Translations under genes and position numbers: made by a program | Shown here: positions 10,136-22,100 of the stretch, one piece after another | How positions within the stretch are numbered: position 1 is the first letter of the stretch | Layout of the letters: every line of letters begins with the position of its first letter | Origin: Acanthaster planci | Lineage: Eukaryota; Echinodermata; Asteroidea; Valvatida; Acanthasteridae | Length of the DNA: 64,000 nt | Assembly (NCBI RefSeq): GCF_001949145.1 | Contig: NW_019091546.1 | Location: 43,708-107,707 of the forward strand | Direction of reading: 5' to 3' | Notes under the pieces: model-generated | Told to the model about the DNA's origin: nothing | The model's input: only the letters and a program-made list of their open reading frames with translations | Databases searched by the model: none

Positions 10136-11091
10136 TTCAGAACTGACACGCATGCATATACACTACAAGAAATGTTAAAAGCTTCAAGAGAATCTCGAAC
10201 GACCGACAAATACTACAGATGTTTCACAGATTGGCAAGCTTGGTGTAACGCACACTACGGTACGGCGATGCCAGGCAACTCAGAAGACTAGGCAAATTTC
10301 TTTGTAGATTTACTGAACAATAATACGCCATTTTCTTAAATTCAGGAACTACAGTGTCAAATGGCATCATGATTGCAATCCACCAGTTACAGAAAATCCT
10401 TGAGATAAGAAATTCCTAGCTTGACTTTAGATGGGATTAAGCGTATCATTGCGAGGCCGATTTCCAAGAAAGAGCCAATTACTGCTGATATTCTTAAGCA
10501 AATTGTGATCAGATTTGGGCTTGCAGATAATCTTATGCACGTTCGTCTCTGTTCAATGTGCCTACTTTCCTTTGCTGGCTATCTAAGGAATAACGAGCTC
10601 ATTTACATTCGAGAATGTGGTATTGATATGCATTTGTCCTTTGTCAGAATATTTTTGGCTAAAAGTAAGACCGACCAAAATAGAGACGGTTCTTGAATCT
10701 ATATTGCCAAGACTGGCACCATTACGTGGCCTGTTTCGATGTTGCTAAAATATTTACACTACAGTTTTCACGGAAAAATTCTTATTTCGACCAGTTGTGT
10801 ATTGTAAATCATCTCAGAGTTACAGTTTAAGGAAAGGTCAGCTTTCCTACTCCAGATGTAGAGAAGTCATTAAGAATGCCTTGAAGGAGATGGGGCTGAT
10901 CGGGCAAGCTCGGCCTACACAGCCTTTATGCTGGCGGTGCAGCTGCGGCTGCCTCGGCAGGTGTCCCAGACAGATTATTAAAGAACCACGGCAGGAGGCA
11001 GCCTAATAAATCCAAAGATGGGTATGTGCAAGGGTAGCTCAAAAATCAACTGAAGGTGTTGCAGAATTTAGGCTTGTAATTATAGAAGTCT
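10136..11091 (+). pseudogene. DIRS-like tyrosine recombinase, catalytically dead
   Basis: This would be the enzyme that integrates the circular DNA copy. An N-terminal piece (SRTTDKYYRCFTDWQAWCN, about 10185-10255) precedes the catalytic part. The frame 10421-10696 holds box I, LLSFAGYLRNNEL, with the first catalytic arginine kept. It ends in TGA where YIAKTGTITWPVSMLLKYL should continue, and later stretches shift frame (SSQSYSLRKGQLSYSRC at 10806 onward). In the final frame the HxxR motif reads HSLY (10918-10929), so the second arginine is tyrosine. KNHGR follows near 10983-10997, and the nucleophile region DGYVQG (Tyr 11023-11025) is cut by TAG at 11035-11037. Confidence 0.85.
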
Positions 11092-11599
11092 GACCAGTCA
11101 AATGATGCATGTATGAAACCGTCTTTTGAAATTAATTAACTTTAAAATTGTCCCAGTATTATGGTGGTCGGATCTGTCCAAAGACGTGTATACGGAAGAG
11201 TCGTATGAATAAATACTGTAGTAAAATGGGGCTGCGGTGTCACAGCCAGTGGGGCTGAAGCCAAAAATGATTGGGATGAATGTACGAGTTGACCAGGCAA
11301 TGATTCAGTCAATGGGAGAAAATCTTGATTTGTTGCATCACAGACAAGTTTATTCAGCAATTAAGACGAAATCAAGGTGGAATCATAGAAATCACAGTCA
11401 TGAAGTAGGATTATGATGAGCAGGTTGAGGTAACTCCAAGGAAAAGAACCTCACAAAGATCCCAACGAAAAATCCAAACCAAAAATATCCAGAGGTGCAG
11501 GGACCGGATGACTCCTACTAGTACTGCATGTACATGTACATTCTGCCTGTAATAAATAGAGAAAAATAAGGAAACCCCATAATTATTGAAAAAGGTGTG
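11092..11599. other. Spacer between the two mobile relics
   Basis: No coding or structural signal seen. The 3' end of the DIRS element, including any terminal repeat, may lie here. Confidence 0.4.
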
Positions 11600-12941
11600 C
11601 GCAGTCTTATGACGCTTTTTACAGCTCGTTAAGGCAGGCGTCTGTTACGGATGAAGAATACACTCAAGCTCAAAATGTATGGCGAATGTTTGGCTGCAGT
11701 AATCTCGGGGACTATCACAATTTACACTCGAGACGGATGCACTATCATTAGCGGATGTATTTGAGAATTTCCGCAAAGTGGGTAAAAAGAGCAACGGCCT
11801 CGACCCGGCGAATTATTATTATACGCCACCGGGATTATCGTGTGATGCATTGCTAAAGCACTCTGGCATCGAGTTGGAACTATTGACAAACATCGATAAG
11901 CATCTATTCTATGAACGAGCTAAGCACGGTGGGATTTCTAGCGTGGGTGCAAAGCGCTATGCTAAAGCAAACAATCCAGAATTAAAAGATTACGACCCAA
12001 ATAAACCGACGTCGCACATCATGTATTTTGACGCAGACAATTTATACGGCTGGGCCATGAGTCAGCCTTTGCCGTTTAAAGAATTTAGGTGGATTCAAGA
12101 CGTGACCAAATTTACCCCCGAGTTCATCTCAAAAATTTCTACAAATGCGTCAAAAAGTTATTTACTCGAGGTGACGTTAGATTATCCGCAGTACTTACAT
12201 GATTTACACAACGATTTCCCATTGGCGCCAGAAAATATATCGATTCCAGATGAATGGCTGTCGGATACCAAAAAAATTTAATATCCCACGGAGAGCGAAT
12301 CATGTCGATAGATAAGCTAGTATCGACTTTAAACACGAAACATAAATACGTCGTTCATTATCGAACTTTACAGAAATATTTAGAGCTCGGGCTAGAGTTA
12401 AAACAGGTTCACCGAATGATGTCGTTTAAACAGTGGCCATGGATGAAGAGCTACAAAAAACCGAGTTACGTAAAAAAAGCCACGTTTGTTTTTGAGAAAG
12501 ATTTCTTCAAATATATGAATAACTCGGTATTTGGATAGACGATGGAAAACATGCGTTATCGCATGGACAGACACTTATTGAGAGACTCGCAAGATGCCGT
12601 AAAATATCAAAAAGTAACTTTCAAACCGAACTATAAATCGACCACTCCTGTTTAAAGGATGTGATCTATCGTTCGTGGAAATGTACCGCATAAAAACGCA
12701 GTTAAATAAGCCCGTTTATTCCGGGGTAAGCGTACTCGACCTATCAAAAACGTTAATGTATGATTTCTATTTTAACATTCTCAAGGTTGATTTCGGCGAT
12801 AAAATAAGCCTGCTTTACACTGATACTGACTCATTACTCGTTCAGATTCAAACAGGCAATTTGACGAAGTACCTGTGCAAAAAGTGTAAATTATTTAACT
12901 ATAGTAATTACCAAACCGACCATAAACTTATGGTCGTGTAA
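11600..12941 (+). pseudogene. Polinton/Maverick-type protein-primed DNA polymerase B, broken
   Basis: Family B polymerases of this type replicate linear virus-like transposons from a protein primer. All three palm motifs are visible: motif A as DADNLYGWAMSQPLP (near 12026-12070), motif B as KYMNNSVFG (near 12508-12534) and motif C as YTDTDSL (near 12819-12839). Upstream, DEEYTQAQNVW (about 11648-11680) and ADVFENFRKVG (about 11754-11786) belong to the same protein in two frames. Breaks are a frameshift near 11725-11735, a frameshift near 12255-12280, TAG at 12536-12538 directly after motif B, TAA near 12653 and TAA at 12939-12941. No integrase, packaging ATPase, protease or capsid gene and no terminal repeats are present, so this is an isolated fragment. 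The codons are still well conserved between breaks, suggesting a fairly recent death. Confidence 0.85.
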
Positions 12942-14737
12942 TGTTTAGTTCGTGCGAGGTGGCTGATGTCTTCAGGGCATTGAAATTTACAAAAGCAGTA
13001 ACGTATGCTTGTTTGTTGTATATTTCGATACATTTCATTACAACTGTAAATTAAAAATGGGATGCTATACGAAATAAATGTCATACATGTTGTTTTGTTA
13101 CCCAAAACGTGCGAGCGTTGTATGATGTTGAAACTACATCATCGAATTGGAATCCTTTAATAGGAAGGGCAAGGTAACGTGATTATAATTATAGTACATT
13201 TATACTTTGTGCTAAGTTGTATTATTTCAAAGCAGGTTTTAATCGGGAGCAACTGTTACAGCTTGTTTTGCATGCTATTTTATGTAAATAAACTGATCGA
13301 GGGTTCACTTACGTGCAATAACGGACGTAGCTTTTTTTTTAATATTTGATTGGTACTGCTCTTGTTTAACAACAATCCCGTGACAGGATTTGAAGTCCTT
13401 GTTCTGAAATTTGATTTTTAAAGCAGTAAATGTAATATACGAATAAGTGGGTCCATTTAATGTGACTTTCTTTCTACATATGTAGCTGATATGTTTCGTG
13501 TTATGACGCTCTTGATTTCGATGATATTGGACCAGATTTTGATACCTATTGACTACATTTCTGAGGGGCATAAGCTCCATTATCTTATAATCAATTTAGC
13601 AGAGTGTCAACATGTTTATGCAATTGTTTCGCACTGCATTTCCTTCCTAATGTTTGATATCACGAGATTTACTTTAATAATTTAACATTCTACTACTTTG
13701 ATCTAATTATGAGTGACCAGTTCACAGTATTGAGCACATTTCTGTTTACCTTTGATTTTGTTAGCTGTAGGCTATGAATGTCATTTCAAAATAAATCGAC
13801 TTCTTCGTGAGAAAGAAGAAAAACACAGCACAGAGGTTGGATCAAACGTACAGACTTAACACTGGTTCCCCATGACCTTTAAACGGGAAAGATGGGAAAT
13901 AAGGTTTGTTAAGGTGCACTTGCATTTGACAAGACGTTTGCATCCATCAGAGAAATTAAACATGTTCATTTTGACTAGTCCAACTAGTGTTGGTGTTTGA
14001 AGCCGTGGTTGAAAGGCCCTGAAAAACAAGGTTCTCTTAGTGGGTTCTTAATCAGAATGTATGTTTTAGTTTTAGCCTGATTAATAAATGGATATTTTTG
14101 TGTTTACATGTATGTTGACTTTGTTTGCAAATGAGAATCGTAGATGACAAGATTTGGATAAACAACTTTTTGTAATTTTGTGAATATTTCACATGTATAG
14201 TTTATATTTTTGTTGCTAAAAATAATTGACTGCTGTACACCGAAGGTGATCCTTTTAAATGTTTTCATTCGTACATGTAAACTCATGGTTTCTGGAGCTG
14301 AACAGCAATGATTCGCAAATAAAGACTTGTTATTTGACGAAAGGAAAGAGGTGAGTTTGTCTTGGAAGAACCAGCAGTTTAATTAATCAACCTATTACAA
14401 GAGTATCACTAACAAATACTGACGAGGCACGGCAATAAAATGCATACTGGTGTATACATGCATACTAGATCTGGGCTGGGTTGGGCTGGGCGTTTCACTT
14501 TATAGTTAAAAGCAAATTTACGGGTTTTATATCGTCTTCTTGTTCAAAATATCTACATGTTATTTCGGGATTGTGGGCGTAGGATATCCAAGAGCAGCTG
14601 ATTCCTTTTCCTGCAGACCAACCACTCACTGCCGGGATCTCCTCCTTTGATACTTTTAATATCAGTTGCAACAATCTTTCTACAGATCCCTCAAGGGGAA
14701 TCCATCATATCTTTCCGTTTATCGGGACTATCACTCC
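12942..14737. other. Intergenic, no gene seen
   Basis: AT-rich, with only short frames lacking domains. It may hold remnants of the non-polymerase part of the Polinton, but none is recognisable. A GGGCTGGGTTGGGCTGGGC microrepeat is at about 14475-14491. Confidence 0.5.
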
Positions 14738-16252
14738 TCAGCGATGACGTCTGGGGAGCAGATCTTTGACAACAAGACGACCGTCTGGGTCGAACAAATT
14801 ATGGAGGTTGTGAGTCTTCTCTGAAAACACCTCATTTGAGATCTCTGGAAAACAAAAGGTCGTGAAAATATTTGAATGCCATTGGTCGCATTAATTGTGT
14901 TAATTCATTGGCCCGGAATGACGATTAAGACTATCGTTTGCTCCTAGCGGTGTGAAATCACAACCACGGGTTAGAAATGATACTCCCGCCCCGAGAAGTA
15001 CCACAGGATTATCTTCATCACACATTTTTGTACAAGCAACCAGATCCTGATTTACTACTGAACATCCCTGTTTTCTAAAATACAGTAGTATATTAAAAGA
15101 GATGCTAGATTTTATTGCGATTTACGTTTGGTGGCGGCAAACATAACGGTCCTATAGTTCCGGCATAGTTCTGAGCACGCACAATACTGTGAAGAAGGAC
15201 CGGTTTGTTGCCACTAGCATCATAAAGGCTCCCATTCCACCGATAGAGAGAAATNNNNNNNNNNNNNNNNNNNNNNNNNAGCTAACATTGAGTAATTAAT
15301 TTCAATATCTATCCAGAAGGACGTACAACATTGTTAACTATCCAGGTTTCGCTTTCCGTCAAGCTAGTGTCACGTTGTTTTGTCTGTTGATCGCCACTGC
15401 TTACTTCAAACACAGTGTCCCATAATACTCACGGCGGCCGAGAGCAGGTTTGCCGATTTCAGCCAGGGCTTCGTCAAGCTCTGTAAGCGGTAGACTGCCC
15501 TTTCCCTCGCTGTCAAGCCACTGCTCGAGATCCAGCGCGCACCGCCCTGTGTACCGAGCGCGATGGGGATGCATCTCGGGCTCTGACTGTCGACGCTCGT
15601 ACAGAACAGTCAACAATTTCTTGCAATCTGTTTTGGAAAGTGTAATGTTAATGTAGGTAGGTTTACAGGTTGACCAACATTATCCCCTTTTACAGAAAGA
15701 ACTGCCACGGGGACTATTTTAAACGGAATCAGGTAATCGAGATGGAAGAAAGTTTTGGAGGACTATATACAAAGTCGAGTGCCTTACCCTTGACCCTAAA
15801 TTTTGAAAAATTTCTGGGGTTGTGAATTTAAATGGAAAGGTAAGCTCGCGTATTCTGGTGCACAGACATTCTGAACGACAGTAGGCTTAATGCCGAAAAT
15901 TAACGAAAAATGCGTTCCAAAAACAGTTTCGAACATTAACAGAAGTTCTTCCTCTTTTGATCACGCGTATCGGGCAGCTGTCGAATCTCGGCCTAGGCCT
16001 ACATGTTCGCTCAAAAAGTCAGAATAGTTTGAGAGACAAGTAGTTCATAACACTCTGCTTGGTGGCGCTGTGACTCTGAGACAGGGACCAATAAACGTCG
16101 ACCAACTGACCTCGGTCGGAGAGTTCACTCGATAAGATGTTTAGTTCACTGTCATTTATAACATTGGCCGAGCACATCGTACACCCGATGATTCCAATAC
16201 ATGCTAGAAGCAATCCTAGAAGGCGTTCCATCGGTTCAACTGGTCTCGTCAA
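14738..16252 (-). CDS. Small secreted protein with EF-hand-like loop, three exons
   Basis: Three minus-strand exons join in phase: 16252-16054, 15627-15433 and 14844-14738 (199+195+107 bases, 166 codons plus TGA). Junctions are A|GTGTTA (weak donor), ACTTTCCAAAACAG acceptor, GCC|GTGAGT (strong donor) and TTGTTTTCCAG acceptor; both introns are phase 1. Exon 1 starts MTRPVEPMERLLGLLLACIG, a likely signal peptide or anchor. Exon 2 has DSEGKGSLPLTELDEALAEIG, where Asp1, Glu3, Lys5, Gly6, Leu8 and Glu12 fit an EF-hand calcium loop and its exit helix. Exon 3 has FDPDGRLVVKDLL, a poorer second loop lacking the first ligand. The same helix could be read as the end of a Death-like fold, so the fold is uncertain. 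The 25-N gap lies in the second intron, where a further exon could hide. I do not recognise the family. Confidence 0.5.
15255..15279. other. Assembly gap (25 N)
   Basis: A run of 25 undefined bases in the second intron of the minus-strand gene. Confidence 1.
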
Positions 16253-16254
16253 CG

Positions 16255-18231
16255 AATTTCACACTAGTAATTCGCAATGATGGAAGTGAATGCGAAGTTT
16301 AAATGTGTTTCAACATGGCGCTGGTGTTGCCGTCCGCCAAACGTAGTGACGCCTATGCCTTCGAGTGTAGGTGTAATGTTGTTCACGCAATGACCTCCGA
16401 CTCGTTTTGAACGGTTAGCTAGCACTGCTGAGCGTGACTTCGGCCGCTGAGCGTTTGAATTATATCACAGCGCGTCGAGTCGAATCCTAACGCGCGCGTT
16501 GCGGAGCACAAAAATGCTTGGCTTTGGCTTTGTTGAACACTGTAAGGGCCATGTCATTATAAAATGATTCCGAGAAGGTGAATTATCGTGCCACCTCAAC
16601 GATATCGGCACCTTAACCCCAACCGCATGCTCGGGAAATATGTGCAGGAATTGCAGCATGTTGTTTTTGTTTGGTTTCACTTTTAGTTTTGTTTTGTCTG
16701 GGTTTTTGCTTTGCTTTTGTTTTCGTTGTTTGGTGATTTACATTAGCTCGCATATTTTGTTCAGGCTCTTCATTCGGTAATCTTGTGGCTACGAGCAGAA
16801 CTAAAAGGCCTTTGTCCAGTTTTGAAAATACTTTGGTCTCTTTGGTGTTTAAAGCCGACTGAATAGAGAAATAAGAAATTAAACCTCTTCCATTCACAGA
16901 CTTTTGCAGGGTCAAGAAAAGTCTTTTGCTGAGAATAAATGCTTTTTTTTCTGGAAGACCATTCTGTGTATTATGTGGCAGATAATTCCATTTTAAGCAA
17001 GGGACCTTGGATAATAGTCCATACACTGTGGAAGACCTTACCATTTGTTGAATTTTTTCCCTTAATGCGTATCGCAGTCCACCTCATTTTTTTACACTTC
17101 ATTCTAATTTCTTATTGAATTATTAAACTTGGTTAGCTCTGTCCTTCCGTTTACTTTACAGCATTGATGTGATTGCATCCGTACTTTATGCGGTGCTCAT
17201 TCCAAGCCTATACGCTCTTAATGTGCGATTTTTTACGAGTCCGGGGGGATGATACTGAAAACTCGTTAAGCAGAAGCGTACCCAATATGCCTGTGCGAAA
17301 GAATCAACAGACCAGTGCTTCAGACCAATTGTTTACATCATATTGGCAATCATTACTCTACTTTCTGAAATCAGAAATAAGAGTTCTCCCCAAATAGCGA
17401 CGTATCGTTAACCTTCTGACCTCTTCACTCATACCTGCCACTGTTTTCGATGATTCGCTGGTAGTACTTAAACACTTGACCGTTGGCTCCTGCCATTGAT
17501 TTCTTCTGTATTGCCGACAAGTAGATAATCGACCAACGGATCTTTCGTTTCTATTGTAGGGCAGGTTTACCCTACTTTAATGGGTGAACGCAGTCTGCTC
17601 TTGACATGACAACTCTCAAGGTAGAATGCATTTTGTGGAGGTATAGCCTACGTCATGGTAAATGCGCCAGGAAAGATGCGTCTTTCCAATGAATTTCTTT
17701 CTACAAATATGGCACAGTGATGTATCCAGAGAGGCCAACCTGCCCCCCCCCCGGAATTGTTGTGGTTTTAACAAAAACATGCTCCATAGGTAATCAATTG
17801 TTATATTTATGTGTCAATTATTAGCACCAAACTTTTAGAAAACAACACCATGAATAAAAGCAAGGATGTCAGGACCGCGAGTAAGGCTTTTAATATATTT
17901 TCTTCCCCAGCATGATGTTGAATGAGCCCGAAGCCGCATAAAGTAATATTAAGTTCAAATGCTTTAAAGGAAACATGAAGTGGATTGTTAGCTTCATTTC
18001 ATGTATATTACTATTTGTTATAACGATACCATGTTCTCTAACAAGGTACTCCTTGTCCACTGAGCTTTAGTACAACACAAAATCAATTTTTACTTTATGC
18101 ACTTATATGTAGATTTATATTACAATAATTCATAAAACACCTTCATAAGACAAATAAGGCACAGTTACAACACCGGAGATACTGCTCAAGCTTGCTACGG
18201 CGTTTGTAAACCCATGAATTAAAATCCAACT
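16255..18231. other. Intergenic region with CpG-bearing upstream segment
   Basis: The segment 16255-16510, just upstream of the minus-strand gene, is richer in CpG than its surroundings (ACGCGCGCG near 16490) and could contain its promoter; no TATA or initiator is clear. The rest is AT-rich, with a 143-codon minus frame (16613-17044) that ends in lysine- and glutamine-rich low complexity and shows no domain. A C-tract is at about 17743-17752. Confidence 0.45.
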
Positions 18232-18502
18232 CCACGGGAGCTAGGTTGGCGTAGTGGCTCTTTGATCGCCTTCCACTTCTGCGGTCCGGGCTCGAATCTT
18301 GGCCCTGTTCACATGTGAGTGGGGATTCAGTCCCTACCTGATTCCGTGGGTTTTACCAAGAATATTTTTGGGGGGTTTCCTCACTGTAACTGCCTCTCAT
18401 TGTCTCCTCTGTACAGGCTTCTTCAGGCTTGCGAGCTAGCTACAGTGCCTAGAGTGGTTTTTAGGAATCCTTGGTGTCATTACCAGAAATAATAATAATG
18501 AA
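18232..18502 (+). mobile_element. tRNA-derived SINE
   Basis: A polymerase III A box, TGGCGTAGTGG (18247-18257), and a B box, GGCTCGAATCT (18289-18299), are spaced as in a tRNA. A roughly 190-base non-tRNA body follows (GGGTTTCCTCACTG near 18376) and then a short AAT repeat tail (18488-18499). Head, body and A/T-rich tail are the standard SINE layout. It lies about 540 bases upstream of the SRCR start codon. Flanking target duplications were not identified. Confidence 0.75.
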
Positions 18503-19038
18503 CTCAGCGTACAAACTCAACCTGAAATAAAGGAAATTTTGCTCATACAAGTGACTGCAGTTATTGCCGGTGAGCGTTTGCTTAATATGTCATGTGAGAG
18601 CAACAACAGGCCGTCTTCAGCCATGTTCGGAACTGGTTTTGATGTCTGCGGGTACAACATATCAGTGAGGCCCAATCAGGACATAAACCAAAGTCCGAGA
18701 CATAATATACCTGAATCGTTCAGGTTATTATACAAGACGTCCAACAGATTAGCAGGTCTTAAACGCTGTCAAAATGGGTGGCTTGTAACCGATTACATCA
18801 CTGTTTCTGAATCCAAAAGTATCATTTTCATATGTTGAAGTCCATGATTTCAACCCCAGATAAAAGTTAATGACTATGTACCCTCGTAACTATGCATTGC
18901 CTTGCAACCAAAGGTTAATGTACTGAGTCAATAGCAGCCATTACTCGGTGAAGTGAAACAACATAACCCCTTGGGGGTCACACTCGTACGTCGTTTTTTA
19001 CAGACTCTGACGCGATCGACAACAAACTGTTATTAACA

Positions 19039-19123
19039 ATGAAACAAAGTGTAATCGACATCATGTTAGTCCCTGCAGCCATTTTCTGTATATTGGCAGC
19101 TGCACAATTGCATGCACAGAATG
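19039..19123 (+). CDS. SRCR gene exon 1: signal peptide
   Basis: ATG 19039 opens MKQSVIDIMLVPAAIFCILA, a basic start and a hydrophobic core ending in AQLHA|QN, a good cleavage site. An in-frame TAA at 18964-18966 shows that the reading does not extend upstream. A second ATG at 19063 would also leave a signal peptide. Donor AATG|GTAAGT, phase 1. Confidence 0.8.
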
Positions 19124-22100
19124 GTAAGTCCTTTTTTTAATTAGGTTAAGTTTGCTCTGTGACAATTTGATGCTTTCCCACCGCAAATAACTTTTATTCG
19201 TATTTCTTTCGTCCAATATCACACCTCCAAAAGAATAAGTTGTTCTGATGTCTTGAACCTCTGCACACCTTATTCCAAGTCCTATTATATAGGCCAAGAC
19301 GAAACCTGTGATCGTTGGATGTAGACAGCAGAATAATCAGTCATGTTCTGTCCCTTTTTCATTCACAATGTGTATAACAACTTGACAACACTCTAAAAAC
19401 TGTGTTGCGTAATTTTGATTTAAATCATATTATCGCTTTGTAGGTATGTTTAAATGGTTGACATTTGGTTTCCAATCGCTAAACACGATGCCCGTTGGCT
19501 AAACACTATACATCGAAAGTCTGAAAATATTTGAACCATGGCAACAAGGAATGCTACGTGATAAGCAAGTTTTGCAGTACACTGGTTTCTATTCATAACA
19601 AAGGCACGCAAAACTTTAATTGTTCATAAAAATGTTGAAATAGCCACCACTTTTTTTTTTCAAGTGGAGTGGGGTGCAGACGTCTTTCCTAAACAATTGC
19701 CCTTTTTATCTATGAAAATTCTCCGAATGTAGGTTTCTAAAGGGCTGGCGTTTTGAATTACTAAATAGGCACCCTGTACCCATGTAAACAGGTTGACCCC
19801 CACCCCCAACAAGTTGAGTAAACTTTTCTTTCCTCCAATTTCAGATTTTGATGTGCGCATCGTCCCCACGGACCCTCCACCAGACAACGACCGGAAGAGG
19901 ATCGGGCTAGTGGAGGTGTTCTACGGCGGAAAGTGGGGCACAATTTGCGCCGAAGGGTGGGGATTCAACGAGGTTGCTGTCGCCTGTCGCAAGGCCCTGG
20001 TCGACTACTCCTTCGTGCTGCACAAAGGATGGGAACACGACGCCGGCAATGTGTCCGCAACTGTGTGGCTCCAAAATGTGACGTGTACAGGGCACGAGAG
20101 AAACTTAGACGAGTGCCAGAGCGACAATAAGTGGATGCCACACAGCTGTCCCTCTGGAAAAGCGGCTGGCGCTGCTTGCTACGAAATCTGTACGTACTTT
20201 TCGGTCCATTTACTTTTTAGTGAAATTATCAAGAGATCTGTATCATTTATATTCTTTCAAGGATGGCAAACAGACCTCAAGCTATTGTATACTAATAACT
20301 ACACATAACGCAGAAAGAAAAGATGCACCTTGCATCAAGGATGTATGCGTCAAATAAAAACATTCAGAGACATATATACATATATATTTATAACTGCAAA
20401 AAAATAAAAATTTTAGGTGCACAACCCTAATATTTTAGTGCCACCGTTTCATCTCATCTCAAAGTCCCAGTGGCCCACTTTCTGCAGTGTGTTTGAACGA
20501 AAATAAGGGGGTAAATGTATATTTTCGCAAAATTACTTTTCAGGAATATTAGTATTTTGAACCATGATCAAAGTCTCTGAGCATTTTCAATTGAAGTACA
20601 CATTATAAATATTAAGTTCAGTTTGTCTGACCTCATAAAGAAAAAATTGGTAAACTATTTAAAAAAAAACGAAAAATTGAGGAAAACTTTTTTTCTTACG
20701 AGTGTATACAAATCTTCTGCCTCCAATTGTACAAGCATTTCATTTTGAGCTAAAGTCACATAGCTGAGCGAGGTCCACGCGCCGTATATCGCAATGTAGG
20801 ACGGGTTACATACCATACTGCCATTGCAATGTAGTAAGGTTGCATATCTACTGACGTCTGTGTTTGTGTCAGTGAGGGCCCATAAATGGGTAGGAAACAT
20901 TTATAATTGATATTAGATATTAGACTGCATTCATGTGTTGACCATCGTGAACTAACGGGGAGGTTAACTCTTAATTTTATAAAAAATCAAGAGTTGACCT
21001 TTACAGAGTTATTAAAGCAACGTAAGCAACGGACTAAAGTTTATCATACAAATCTATATCTGTTTACGTTTAGATTAATTAAAATGTTTGATAAACTATC
21101 TCGAAATGTTTTCAGGGCATACTTTAAAAAACGAAAATGAGGCTTACGACAGCAAAATAGTCTCGCACAACGCCAAACACAGATTACACTGAATATGGCA
21201 GATTCAGGATGTTTGATGTCAATTTCAAAGAAAAGGAATGTTCTTGATGAGATGGCAGTTTGCTTTGGGTAATCTGAGACTGGCAAAAATCAGTTTTATT
21301 AATATTATTATTATACTGGTTTATTCAAATACTGGGTAGGCAGCAAGAAAGCCACTGAAAGGGCCAGACTGGAATAAAAGATGCTCAAAATAATTTCAAT
21401 GTCTACAATTCAAAATGAATTAGAAAGAATGTTAAAATCAACTCTTACATGATACACCAAATCGTAAAAACTGACAGCACGAAATTAAAGCAAAAATTAC
21501 AAAAGTTTGGACAGAGAAGGAATGGTGGAGTTGAAAGAAAAGAACAGAAAGGGGGGAAAGTTAATGGTACTGACTTGCCCTGGTGTCAACTTCGAATTAA
21601 CCGGCCAGCCCCAGCCAGCAAATTGGTGATCATGTAAATACAAATATCGACTCTTCTTACACGAGATGTCATGGGTTTGAGTCCCTTCCCGTGGAACTTC
21701 CACACTAAAGTTGCTAACTTGCTGCTTTGTTCTCCGTAATGATGCAGCCACCATTTCTGGGAGTCAGTCCCTGTCTCCCTTCATGGCAGACAGCCTGGGC
21801 AACAGGTATACGGCGTTCGAGGGCAACGCCTACCTGTCGGTGGAGACTGGCGTCCAAATGTACCTCGCCCTGTGCAGCGTGCGCTGGACAGACGAGGACG
21901 CCGCGGTGTTCTGTCGCCAGATGAGCAACCGCCGGCGCTACAGGACCTACACTAAGTCGTTCTTCGGTGCGCACAGCTCCACCATTGCCGACGTTTCTGT
22001 GGCGCCTTTTCCTGTGGATTTCGTCTGCGACGGCACGGAGGCGGCTCTACTGGACTGCCCCGCCCAGGCCTCAAATAAAAATGGAATTTGCTATGAGGGA

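Larger units (their letters stand above)
7080..11091 (+). mobile_element. Degenerate DIRS-like tyrosine-recombinase retrotransposon
   Basis: DIRS elements copy themselves through reverse transcription and integrate as a circle by a tyrosine recombinase, leaving no target-site duplication. On the + strand the window has, in order, a leading region (7080-7700), reverse transcriptase (to about 8500), RNase H (8528-8740, resumed at 9215-9500) and a tyrosine recombinase (10136-11091). This domain order and the recombinase signature separate it from LTR and LINE elements. Every part carries stops or frameshifts, so the copy is dead. Terminal inverted repeats and an internal complementary region were not located by eye; the limits given are those of recognisable coding sequence. 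Confidence 0.85.

Noticed and set aside
15126-15254. Open minus-strand stretch with GPLCLPPP ending in a possible donor (AAAC|GTAAAT) beside the gap
   Set aside because: Its phase does not fit the exons on either side and no acceptor is visible because of the gap; a further exon cannot be excluded.
16613-17044. 143-codon minus-strand open frame
   Set aside because: No domain, no splice context, and its C-terminal third is lysine/glutamine low complexity from a TTTG-rich tract.
18539-18838. 99-codon plus frame upstream of the SRCR gene
   Set aside because: It is not in frame with exon 1, has no recognisable domain, and an in-frame stop at 18964 separates it from the signal-peptide exon.
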